Positions 16,132 to 24,749 of a stretch of DNA of 64,000 nt are shown piece after piece. Both the position numbers and the translations under genes were made by a program. The notes beneath the pieces are model-generated. The model saw only the letters and a program-made list of their open reading frames with translations. It ran no database searches and had not been told where the DNA came from. Numbering within the stretch: the first letter of the stretch is position 1; every line of letters begins with the position of its first letter. Source of the DNA: Caryophanales bacterium UBA5729 (GTDB lineage Bacteria; Bacillota_I; Bacilli_A; Izemoplasmatales; Hujiaoplasmataceae); NCBI GenBank assembly GCA_002419505.1, contig DIGF01000012.1:62001-126000 (forward strand), given 5' to 3'.

Positions 16132-19100
16132 TTATTCTGCTGGTGGTTCTGGTGCTTCATTAATTACTAATGTGCGATTATGTACTGTTTCATTTCCATA
16201 CATATCCGTAACAGTGTAGGTTAAGGTGTAAGTTCCAACTACCGTTGTATCAACTGTGTAAACTCCAGTTTCTGGATTATATGTAACTAAGCCTATTGTT
16301 TCACTGGTAATTACAACATATGGTAATTTTGAACTATCTCCAACTAAAACACCTGTCATTGGATTAAACACATCATTAACTATTATTTCAGCATCTGGAG
16401 CATAGATTCTTGGTGCTACATCATCTTTAACATAACCAATTAATTCAATGCTAATATCATCTAAATATATTGATGTTGCAATACTTTTTCCAGGATTTGC
16501 AGCATCAATCAAACCAAAGAAGAATCCGATTTTAACTTTTTCGTATGATTTCACATTGTTAATAAGAATAACTTCGTATTGAACCCACTCAGTGGTTATT
16601 GATACTGTTTTATTAGAAAGAACTAGCCAACCTGAATTTTCTTGTAGTTGAACAGCAATATCTCTAGCAGCATCTGCTTTTGCCCAGAAAGTTAATTTGT
16701 ACATAGCTCCGAATTCTGAGATAAATCCTGGTTGATTCATTTGATGGAATTGAATGCTGTGAGGTAAAGTTCCGATTTCTGTAACCGTAATTTTTACTAC
16801 CTTTCCATCGCGATCGTCTATAAATGTTGCTGGGTCAAACGCACCGCCGCTGGCAGCCTTCAATGTCCAACCTTGATTGTTATCATCAGTTGTAATTGCT
16901 ACTTGAGATTCAAAGTCGCCATCAATAAAGTTAATTCTTGTTTCTGCCGCATCTACTGCTGCAATAACATAAACAGTTCTAGAATAAGTTGCAGTATTGC
17001 GTGATGAATCTGTTATTGAATATTGTACAGTGTAAGTTCCAGGTGTTGATGTATCTACATTATTTGAAACAATAACAATATGTTCTGCTTTCAAAGTTCT
17101 ATCATGATTATCCCAAGGTTTCAATCCCAATAATGGATCAAATTCATATCCTTCAATAATGTAATAATCTTCTACACCCCAAATTTGAGGAGCTTCAGTA
17201 TCAGGTGAAAGGGTGAAAATTCTATCAACCGCTACATTATCTAGATAAACTGAAGTAGGAGCTGAAACACCATGAATATTTCCAACAAAGAACGCAAATT
17301 TTACATTAGTTTTTGTGGCAGTCGTATGCTTATATTCGAAAGTAAATTCTTGCCACTCAGTTGTTAGCTCAAAGATTGCAGTAACAGTTGTCATTCCCGA
17401 TGCTTCTAAGTTCATTTGTAGCAATCTTGGTTCATCAGCCCTTGCCATGAATGTAAACAAATAAGTTTCGCCTTCTACTAATACTCGATTTTGCTCATAG
17501 AATTGAGTTCCATAGAACAAATACCAAGTATTGAATACATCAATTTTAGCCATACCATCTTGAATGTAAGTCAAGAAAGATCCAGAACCATGCCATCCCC
17601 AACCGTCTACTGCTGGAGATGGATATGGATCAAGTTGGTCAACAGTAAAATCACCATTGACGACTTCAAAACTTGACGGTTCAGATCCATCTGTTATTAC
17701 TAAAGTACGGTCATAAATTGTTTCATTTCCATACATGTCAGTTACTGTGTAGGTTAAGGTGTAAGTTCCTGCAACCGTTGTATCAACAGTATAAACACCT
17801 GTTCCTGAATTATAAGTGACTAACCCTGGTGTTTCACTAGTAATTGTTAAATTAGGTAACTTAGTACTATCACCTATACGAACGCCAGTAAGCGGATTAA
17901 ATGGATCATTAATAGCTACGGATGCATCAGGTGCATAAATTCTTGGAGCTACATCATCTTTAACATATCCAATTAATTCAATGTTGACATCATCTAAATA
18001 GATTGATGTTGCAACACTGTTTTCTGGTTTTGCAGCGTCGATTAAACCAAAGAAGAATCCTATTTTAGCTTTACTATAATTTCTATCCGCATTAATTAGA
18101 ATAACTTCATATTGTGCCCATTCGGTAGTAATTGATACTGTCTTATTAGATAATACTACCCAACCTTCATTTTCTTGAAGTTGAACGGCAATATCTCTAG
18201 CAGCATCTGCTTTAGCCCAGAATGTAAATTTGTACATTGCCCCAAATTCTGTGATAAATCCAGGTTGATTCATTTGATGGAATTGAATGCTGTGAGGTAA
18301 AGTACCAATATTAGTAACTGTTATTTTTACTACTTTACCTTCGCGATCATCAATAAATGTCGCTGCATTAAACACGCCTCCACTGGCTGCTTTCAATGTC
18401 CAACCTTGATTGTTGTCGTCTGCTGTGATTGCTACTTGAGATTCAAAGTCACCATCAATGAAATTAATTCTTGTTTCTGCAGCATCTACTGCCGCAATAA
18501 CGTAGACTGTTCTTGAATATGTAGCGACATTGCCTGAGACATCTGTCAATGAATATTCAACAGTATAAGTTCCAGGTGTATTAGTATCTACATCATTTGA
18601 TACAATCACGATATCATCTTTTATTAATGTCTTATCATAATGGTCATATACTTTTAATCCCATTAATGGGTCAAAATCATAACCCTCGATAATGTAGTAA
18701 TCTTCAACACCCCAAATTTGTGGTGCAGTTGTATCTTCTGATAACTCGGATATTACATTAATATCAACATCATCTAAATAAACTTTCGTTGGTGCAGAAA
18801 CACCATGAATATTACCCGCAAAGAATCCAAATTTGATTCCAGAATGTGTTGAGACATTATGAGCGTATTCATATGTGAAAGTTTGCCATTCAGTTGTCAA
18901 CTCAAAAACTGCTGCGACAGTTGAAAAACTGCTGCCTTCAAGTTGAATTTGCAATAATCTTGGTTCATCAGCTTTTGCTCTAAATGTAATTTGGTAAATT
19001 TGTCCTTCTGTTAACACTCGGTTTTGTTGATAGAATTGAGTACCATAGAATAATCTCCAAGTATCATAAACATCAATTACTGATATACCGCCTTTAATAT

Positions 19101-20466
19101 AAGTTAAGAATGATCCGGAACCATGCCATCCCCAACCATCCATTGCAGGTGCCGGATAAGGAACTAGTTGTTCTTTTGTAAAATCACCATTTACTACGAA
19201 GAATGATGAAGTCATTATTTCAGACACAACCTTAACAGTTCTATTAACAATTGTTTGGTTTCCAGAAGCATCTGTAAGGCTGTATGTAACAATATATTCT
19301 CCGATAGTGTCAGTGTCTACAAGATCTGCTCCTGTAACAACGATATCATTAATAGTTAACGTATAGTCTTGATTTTCGATAAATGACACTCCAGCTAGTG
19401 GATCAAATGCTGTTCCAACTAAAATTTCTACTGGACCAACACCTATTAGAGTTGGAGCTTGTGTATCTTCTGGTGTAGGAATTTCTTCAACTCTTACATA
19501 ATCTAAATAATAAGTGGTAGTCACATCAGATCCATTAATATAACCTGCAAAGAATGCAAATTTACCATTGCCATCAATTGTTGGATCAAATTGATAGTGG
19601 TCAAAAGTAATTTCTTGCCAATCTGTGGTCATATCATATGTGTAATCAAACATTCTTGTTCCGCCAATGCCACGTTCTAATACTACTTGAAGTGGTCTAG
19701 GCACGTCAGCTCTTACTCTAAAACTTATGCGATAAGTTTTACCTTGTTCAACAGTTCTGTTTAATAAATAGAACTGTGTTCCATAGGTTAAAGTGCCTGC
19801 AGTAAGAATTTCTATTTTAGCCATTCCTTCAGAGACTTCAGCGGTCATGGTGCCTGTATTACCATGCCAACCCCAATTGACTGGATCATTTCTGTTTTCC
19901 GCTGCTTTAGCAACATCCTCAGTAAATTCACCGTTAGGAATTATCCATCTTGATGCATATACAGTTATAATCCTTGTAGCTGTTGCTGTATTTCCAGCTG
20001 AATCAGTGACTGTGTAAGTTAGGATGTAAACTCCTTGAGTTTCTAAATCAACTTCTCCATCGATTATAATTTCTGAAGTTAATACTCCGTCAGTATCATC
20101 AACTGCCATTACCCCTGCCATTGGATTGAAAGTTTCACCAAAGAATAAAATACGATCATTGATGCCAAAGAAAATTGGTGCTGTTGTATCAGCAGTGGTT
20201 GTTTGTGTAGTAGTCGTTGTTGTAGTCGTTGTTGTAGTTTCTGTAGTTGTAATTGTTGTCGGTGTTTCTGTTGTTGGTGCTTGTGTTGTTGGCGCTTGCG
20301 TTGTTGGCGCTTGCGTTGTTGGCGCTTGTGTTGTTGGCGCTTGCGTTGTTGGTGTTTGCGTTGTAGTAGGTGTTTGGGTTGTTGGTGCAGTGGTAGTTGT
20401 ACCTCCACAAGCTACTAGCAACAAGGAAGCAAAAACAAGCAGTGTTAAAATGAATAATTTTTTCAT
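16132..20466 (-). CDS. Giant lipoprotein of alternating Ig-like and carbohydrate-binding modules
   Basis: A 1444-residue surface protein with no catalytic domain visible. It has a signal peptide with lipobox LVAC (Cys about residue 20) and a Thr/Pro stalk to about residue 93. Six Ig-like repeats then alternate with five CBM4/9-like beta-sandwiches. The Ig-like repeats have the pattern DTTAP, GVYILTYTVTDSAGN, and resemble DUF5011/HYR-type modules. The CBM-like modules have the pattern NGDF, GWGWHG, YRISFRVRADVPRPLQVVL, YLDDV. Modules 2-3 and 4-5, with their Ig partners, are two copies 511 residues apart. AAGGAGG precedes the ATG. It lies 55 bp downstream of the glycerophosphodiesterase gene, so probably cotranscribed. 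Likely role: tethered glycan capture; ligand unknown. Confidence 0.93.
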   Translation of the reverse strand: MKKLFILTLLVFASLLLVACGGTTTTAPTTQTPTTTQTPTTQAPTTQAPTTQAPTTQAPTTQAPTTETPTTITTTETTTTTTTTTTTQTTTADTTAPIFFGINDRILFFGETFNPMAGVMAVDDTDGVLTSEIIIDGEVDLETQGVYILTYTVTDSAGNTATATRIITVYASRWIIPNGEFTEDVAKAAENRNDPVNWGWHGNTGTMTAEVSEGMAKIEILTAGTLTYGTQFYLLNRTVEQGKTYRISFRVRADVPRPLQVVLERGIGGTRMFDYTYDMTTDWQEITFDHYQFDPTIDGNGKFAFFAGYINGSDVTTTYYLDYVRVEEIPTPEDTQAPTLIGVGPVEILVGTAFDPLAGVSFIENQDYTLTINDIVVTGADLVDTDTIGEYIVTYSLTDASGNQTIVNRTVKVVSEIMTSSFFVVNGDFTKEQLVPYPAPAMDGWGWHGSGSFLTYIKGGISVIDVYDTWRLFYGTQFYQQNRVLTEGQIYQITFRAKADEPRLLQIQLEGSSFSTVAAVFELTTEWQTFTYEYAHNVSTHSGIKFGFFAGNIHGVSAPTKVYLDDVDINVISELSEDTTAPQIWGVEDYYIIEGYDFDPLMGLKVYDHYDKTLIKDDIVIVSNDVDTNTPGTYTVEYSLTDVSGNVATYSRTVYVIAAVDAAETRINFIDGDFESQVAITADDNNQGWTLKAASGGVFNAATFIDDREGKVVKITVTNIGTLPHSIQFHQMNQPGFITEFGAMYKFTFWAKADAARDIAVQLQENEGWVVLSNKTVSITTEWAQYEVILINADRNYSKAKIGFFFGLIDAAKPENSVATSIYLDDVNIELIGYVKDDVAPRIYAPDASVAINDPFNPLTGVRIGDSTKLPNLTITSETPGLVTYNSGTGVYTVDTTVAGTYTLTYTVTDMYGNETIYDRTLVITDGSEPSSFEVVNGDFTVDQLDPYPSPAVDGWGWHGSGSFLTYIQDGMAKIDVFNTWYLFYGTQFYEQNRVLVEGETYLFTFMARADEPRLLQMNLEASGMTTVTAIFELTTEWQEFTFEYKHTTATKTNVKFAFFVGNIHGVSAPTSVYLDNVAVDRIFTLSPDTEAPQIWGVEDYYIIEGYEFDPLLGLKPWDNHDRTLKAEHIVIVSNNVDTSTPGTYTVQYSITDSSRNTATYSRTVYVIAAVDAAETRINFIDGDFESQVAITTDDNNQGWTLKAASGGAFDPATFIDDRDGKVVKITVTEIGTLPHSIQFHQMNQPGFISEFGAMYKLTFWAKADAARDIAVQLQENSGWLVLSNKTVSITTEWVQYEVILINNVKSYEKVKIGFFFGLIDAANPGKSIATSIYLDDISIELIGYVKDDVAPRIYAPDAEIIVNDVFNPMTGVLVGDSSKLPYVVITSETIGLVTYNPETGVYTVDTTVVGTYTLTYTVTDMYGNETVHNRTLVINEAPEPPAE
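16149..19214 (-). repeat. Tandem duplication with 1,533-bp period inside the lipoprotein gene
   Basis: Two adjacent units, about 16149-17681 and 17682-19214, each encode CBM, Ig, CBM, Ig. Two independent anchors give the same spacing: the sequence beginning CCATGCCATCCCCAACC starts at 17588 and 19121, and the stretch beginning CATTTGATGGAATTG starts at 16738 and 18271. Both differ by 1,533 bp (511 codons). The second anchor is identical for about 30 bases, so the duplication is recent or maintained by gene conversion. Confidence 0.9.
20276..20365 (-). repeat. 15-bp minisatellite encoding TTQAP stalk repeats
   Basis: Five consecutive 15-bp units of the form GGCGCTTGCGTTGTT (20276-20350), with a more diverged sixth to 20365, encode TTQAP repeats directly after the lipid anchor of the giant lipoprotein. 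Units 2, 3 and 5 are identical. In-frame gain or loss of units would change stalk length. Confidence 0.88.
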
Positions 20467-20521
20467 AATTCCTCCTTTTTTCTTTCTATATTATTTATAC
20501 TTTTTTCACAGTATTAAAGCA

Positions 20522-23338
20522 CTAATCATTAATTTGAATATTTACTACATCGTAGTATAAAGTGATAATTGTACCGTCTGACAATGTTGTTTCTAAATAA
20601 GGAAGTATGTATACATCACCAGATGAAGTGGCTCCAGTTATCGAGTTCTTAGAACCAAAGGTAATACCCGTTTCTTCACCGGATAAAATAATAAATTGGA
20701 ATGGGAAAGGATAATCTAATCCAGCACGATTTCCAAATCTACCCATCAATTCTACTGTCGTTGGATTTGAAATTGAATAGATAAAATTAGTTTGTGGAAC
20801 CCAAAATTCAATAATTTCCTCAGAAATCCAATAACTATGATCTGTTGTTATGCCTCCTACCCCTAAAAGGATTTGGTCAATAAAGTGATCAGGGTTATTA
20901 ATTGTCCATGGCCAGATGCTAATAGCTCTATGTTGCATTTGTATCAATATTTCTTTTGTAACTTGTGAATATTGAGGATTTAAGGTGGTTTTTATAGGAA
21001 TAATTTGATTTATTGTGGCTGAAATACTTGATGAAACATTTTCAGCGTTTAATAATCCAGCATTTAAAAGACCAACAGAGATTTCTGGTAAAACTTCTCT
21101 CATAATCGCTGCTTGTGCAACATGGAAAGTAATAACCACTGATTGATCAAAGAAATCATACTCTTCAATCAGTTCTCTTAAAACTCCCACGATATCAGCG
21201 TTTGTGCTCTTGATTTCTATAAAGATAATTACATCTTCACCTTTAAATCTAATGAAATACTCCTCTAGTGTTGGAATAGGAATATTAGGAAATGTCCCAA
21301 AATTATCAATAATCATAAATTCTCTTAACTCAGCTAAAGTTGAATTTTCAACGATTAGATTGCCATTTGTTGTTCTTTCAATAGAAGTATCATGCATAAC
21401 TACAATTTCGCCATCAGTAGTTAAATAGATATCTAACTCGATTACATCAGCTCCGGCTTCATAAGCTAGCCAAGACCCTTCAACAGTATTTTCTGGAGCT
21501 TGTGATGGCATTCCTCTATGACCAATGATTAACGGCAATCTCATCAAGGCATTTTCAGGGAATGTGTCAAAGATGTCATAAACATTTAATACGTCATGAT
21601 TAACTAAGCCTTGAGCTCCCGAAACAATTGCTTGATAAACAAAAACATCATCTAAGCCTTCGGTATTTACCCAAACTGTAATCAAGCGTTTTTGCAAATA
21701 TGTCACATTGTATTTTGTCGCATATTCAAATGGAAGCATTACCGCAATCGCTCCAGACATATTAGTTTGATTGCGAATCAATAACAAATCTTGATCTGTC
21801 AATACCGGTTTGTTAGGGTCGTAATTTATTTGATACACTCCCCTAATCAATTCATATTGATTTCTAGCCCTTTCAATCGCTGCGGCATTTGAAGAAATCA
21901 AAAAGACATCTCTAACCCCCAAATCGCTTAATTGAACGGCTAAGTTCTGGGCCACGAAAGGCAAATTTGTTCTAAAAGCCGGTATAGTTCTATCCTTAAC
22001 CAATTCCAAAATATCAACGAATGTCAATAGTACTTCACTTGAATTATTTATTGCACTAAGTGCAGGATTTATATCGAATAAAGCTGTAGTAGCTCTTACT
22101 TCTTCTTTTAGTTGATCTATATCAGCTTGAGTTTCTATTGTTTGTACGACAGTAGGTGCCATAATTATTCCTGTTTCAGCAGTATAAACTTCTGGAACAT
22201 TTTGATATTCAATAGTTGTGTAATCAATATAGTTTTCCGGAATTCTAATTTCAAAATTATTATATATCGCTCTTACACCACTAGATTGGATGCCAATGTA
22301 CCCGTTACTATAGTCACGAGCATTTTTGTATTCAATCAGCAATTCCTCGTCAATATATTCTTTAGCTACAGCTCCAAATAAATCAATCTTTAAACGATAA
22401 ATTTTAGCAGGATTGATATTTTCTTTATATGCTACTGTTGCAGGAACATTCCATTGTCCATTAACGGCTTTTGCAAACTCTACACCATTTGTTGCTGTGG
22501 CTCCTTGGCGAATAGCCATTTGGAAATAATTGTCAGTTGAATAACGATACATAACAGAAGCCCATCTTGTTTCTTCTACAGCAGTAAGGATAGTAAAATC
22601 AACTTCAATAATGTAATTTTTAAATCCTTTTAAATATGAAGGTAATAAAACTCTAGTTGGATCTGCGATGTCTGGAGAGTCAATAAATAAATACCCATTT
22701 TTTATCCCCGTAGCCCCTCCTCCTATTCTTTCGATGAAATAATCTTCAGGAATTTGTCCGTCAGGCAAATCAGTATAACTCATTGAATAAACCAAATAAT
22801 CTGTTTCTTCAATTTCTTTAGCAAAAACATAAATCTTGAAACTTTCTTCACCAAAGATAAAGTCGAAGGTATGCATTCCGACAGTTAAGGCAGTTAACTC
22901 CCCTTCGATTATTTCCAAATTTGGCGAAATATTTTCTATTACACCATCTGCTAAAGTAATTGTTCCATCAACAGATCTATAAATATAGTCAATTAGAAAC
23001 TTTGGCTCGTTTATATTAGTAAATATATAAGGTTTTGAAGCAGAAACACTTAAATCAACCGGTTGATTAGGTTCGGTTGTAATTTCGGTTGTTGTTGTAG
23101 TTGTTGTAGTTGTAGTCGTTTCAGTTGTTGTAGTCGTTTCAGTTGTTGTTGTAGGAGCTTGGGTTGTGGGAGCCAACGTCGTGCTTTGTGTCGTTGTAGG
23201 TGCGGTTGTACTCTGTGTAGTACTCTCAGTTGTGGTTCCCGATGTTGGAATAGTGGTGAAAGTTGTTGTGTTTCCTCCACAAGCAACGAGCAAAATTAAA
23301 CTTGTTGCCAATAAGGATAAAATTAATATTTTTTTCAT
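20522..23338 (-). CDS. Lipoprotein glycerophosphodiester phosphodiesterase with extra domains
   Basis: Extracellular lipoprotein, 938 residues from ATG 23338. Signal peptide with lipobox LVAC, Thr-rich stalk, then a concanavalin-like (DUF1080/LamG-type) domain (LVYSMSYTDLPDGQI to IYNNFEIRIPE). Next comes a TIM-barrel-like segment resembling GDPD but lacking its catalytic motifs, then an intact GDPD domain (IIGHRGMPSQAPENTVEGS, ELDIYLTTDGEIVVMHD, IFIEIK). The C-terminal segment is unassigned. AAAGGAGAGG lies 4 bases before this ATG. It should release glycerol-3-phosphate from phosphodiesters such as deacylated lipids or teichoic acids. It is first in a transcript with the CBM lipoprotein. Confidence 0.92.
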   Translation of the reverse strand: MKKILILSLLATSLILLVACGGNTTTFTTIPTSGTTTESTTQSTTAPTTTQSTTLAPTTQAPTTTTETTTTTETTTTTTTTTTTEITTEPNQPVDLSVSASKPYIFTNINEPKFLIDYIYRSVDGTITLADGVIENISPNLEIIEGELTALTVGMHTFDFIFGEESFKIYVFAKEIEETDYLVYSMSYTDLPDGQIPEDYFIERIGGGATGIKNGYLFIDSPDIADPTRVLLPSYLKGFKNYIIEVDFTILTAVEETRWASVMYRYSTDNYFQMAIRQGATATNGVEFAKAVNGQWNVPATVAYKENINPAKIYRLKIDLFGAVAKEYIDEELLIEYKNARDYSNGYIGIQSSGVRAIYNNFEIRIPENYIDYTTIEYQNVPEVYTAETGIIMAPTVVQTIETQADIDQLKEEVRATTALFDINPALSAINNSSEVLLTFVDILELVKDRTIPAFRTNLPFVAQNLAVQLSDLGVRDVFLISSNAAAIERARNQYELIRGVYQINYDPNKPVLTDQDLLLIRNQTNMSGAIAVMLPFEYATKYNVTYLQKRLITVWVNTEGLDDVFVYQAIVSGAQGLVNHDVLNVYDIFDTFPENALMRLPLIIGHRGMPSQAPENTVEGSWLAYEAGADVIELDIYLTTDGEIVVMHDTSIERTTNGNLIVENSTLAELREFMIIDNFGTFPNIPIPTLEEYFIRFKGEDVIIFIEIKSTNADIVGVLRELIEEYDFFDQSVVITFHVAQAAIMREVLPEISVGLLNAGLLNAENVSSSISATINQIIPIKTTLNPQYSQVTKEILIQMQHRAISIWPWTINNPDHFIDQILLGVGGITTDHSYWISEEIIEFWVPQTNFIYSISNPTTVELMGRFGNRAGLDYPFPFQFIILSGEETGITFGSKNSITGATSSGDVYILPYLETTLSDGTIITLYYDVVNIQIND

Positions 23339-23533
23339 GTCCTCTCCTTTATTTACATCTATTTTTTTATCTATAATGTCATTAATCTCAACTAATAAAT
23401 CATTCAAATTACTAAAATTATTATCCAAACTTCTTTCAATAATATTAAGTTCATTCGCAATTATTTGAGATTCGGAATATTCCAATCTAAATTTCTCTAG
23501 AAGGTAGAAGAATTTTAATTTTAAACTTTGCAT
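23339..23533 (-). other. In-frame 65-codon upstream extension of the glycerophosphodiesterase
   Basis: An ATG at 23533 has its own ribosome site (AGAAAGG about 6 bases upstream) and runs without a stop into the lipoprotein reading frame. It encodes a charged, helix-rich segment (for example SLDNNFSNLNDLLVEINDII). Starting here would bury the signal peptide 65 residues inside the protein. Either the segment is a translated leader of a second protein form, or it is a chance open frame in the 5' untranslated region. Confidence 0.5.
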
Positions 23534-23601
23534 ATCAGCCTTTCTGATGTTCTATTAAAATTTCTTTGATTTTCAATTAAATGTTATTTACTCATAAATT
23601 T

Positions 23602-23658
23602 AGGAAACCGGTTTCCTTAAGATACTTTGATTATATAAATATATGTCGAATTTGTCAA
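23602..23658 (-). promoter_or_regulatory. Consensus promoter with LacI-type operator
   Basis: On the minus strand TTGACA (23653-23658), exactly 17 bp, then TATAAT (23630-23635): both hexamers are perfect. Twelve bases after the -10 lies the perfect 16-bp palindrome AGGAAACCGGTTTCCT (23602-23617), with the central CG typical of LacI/GalR operators. Its position just after the expected start site suits repression. It precedes the glycerophosphodiesterase and binding-lipoprotein genes. Confidence 0.85.
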
Positions 23659-23686
23659 TAGTAGAAACTTATTTTTTTATAGCACG

Positions 23687-23715
23687 AAAAAAGCTTCCTT
23701 AAAAAGAAAGCTTTT
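23687..23715 (-). terminator. Terminator after the radical SAM gene
   Basis: Hairpin formed by AAAAAGCTTCCTT (from 23688) and AAGAAAGCTTTT (to 23715) with one mismatch, ending on the minus strand in TTTTTT. It lies 17 bp after the radical SAM stop codon. Confidence 0.8.
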
Positions 23716-23731
23716 ACATCACGAAATATTA

Positions 23732-24598
23732 TCAATCAAATATGCTTAACTGCAGTCTTTTGTTTGGAAGTGTAGCTAGATACTTAAAGACTTCATCTGT
23801 TTCTATCATTATCTGATGTTCCTTACTAGTTTTTCTAATATAGTTCATCAACTTATCGTTATTTGGGGATAATATTTGGTAATTCAACCCATAATGTTTA
23901 ATATATTTTTCTTTAAAGCCAGGGAAATATTCATCAAGTTTTTTATAAAAATACTCTCTATTTCCCTCTCTTAAAGTTAATCCTATTCCAAAACAAACAA
24001 TACCCTTTACTTTCGCTTCAATACAATAATCCATTAATCCTTTTATATTCTCGAATGTATCATTTATAAATGGCAAAAACGGATCGAGCCAAACTACCGT
24101 TTCTATCCCGTTATCTCTAAAGACTTTTAAAGTTTCAAATCTTTCTTTTGTGGTTGAAACATTCGGTTCCAGCGTCTTACATAAATCCTCATCATAGGTT
24201 GTGAGCGTCATTTGAATTATCGATTTAGATTTTGCATTTATCTTTTTATAAAGATCTAAATCTCTCAAAATCAAACTAGACTTTGTTAAAATAGTAACTC
24301 CAAATCCGTGTCGTTCTATAACCTCTAGCGCTTTTCTTGTCATTTTCAGCGTCTTTTCAATATGCATATAGGGATCAGACATGGACCCTGTTCCAATCAT
24401 TGCTGTTTTACGTTTGCTAGAAAGCTTACTCTCAAGTAAAACTATAGCATTTTCTTTGACCTCAATATCCTCAAAATCATGATCCATCTGATAACATAAA
24501 CTTCTAGAATCACAATAAATACAACCGTGACTGCAACCACGATAAATATTCATCGAATTTCTTTGAGATAAAATTCCTTTTACAGTCTTGTAATGCAT
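23732..24598 (-). CDS. Radical SAM protein, SplB-like family
   Basis: Radical S-adenosylmethionine protein of 288 residues. The iron-sulfur motif CSHGCIYC (CxxxCxxC) lies near residue 19 after NIYRG. MIGTGSMSDPYMHIE follows, and GVTILTKSSLILRDL and MTLTTYDEDLCKTLEP occur further on. This matches the SPL/Rv2578c-like group related to spore photoproduct lyase; many members have no known substrate. ATG 24598 (MHYKT) is chosen over a start six codons upstream because AAAGGAG lies between them. It has its own terminator and is probably monocistronic. Confidence 0.9.
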   Translation of the reverse strand: MHYKTVKGILSQRNSMNIYRGCSHGCIYCDSRSLCYQMDHDFEDIEVKENAIVLLESKLSSKRKTAMIGTGSMSDPYMHIEKTLKMTRKALEVIERHGFGVTILTKSSLILRDLDLYKKINAKSKSIIQMTLTTYDEDLCKTLEPNVSTTKERFETLKVFRDNGIETVVWLDPFLPFINDTFENIKGLMDYCIEAKVKGIVCFGIGLTLREGNREYFYKKLDEYFPGFKEKYIKHYGLNYQILSPNNDKLMNYIRKTSKEHQIMIETDEVFKYLATLPNKRLQLSIFD

Positions 24599-24749
24599 GT
24601 AAACTCCTTTAAGCAATCTAATGTCTTACTAATAATATTATATTAAAAAAACTTTAGTTTCAATACTCAAACTCAATTTGAACTAATTTTATCTGATCTA
24701 TTATGTCACCAAATAATTGGTATTAAAAAGAACTGACAAAGTTGTTGCT

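Noticed and set aside
20109..20560. Long open frames rich in Val, Cys, Gln or Asn in several frames over the stalk-coding region
   Set aside because: They are shadows of the ACN/ACT-repeat codons of the Thr-rich stalk, have single-residue composition and no ribosome sites.
23050..23468. Similar low-complexity frames opposite the glycerophosphodiesterase stalk
   Set aside because: Same cause: antisense and alternate-frame reading of Thr codons.
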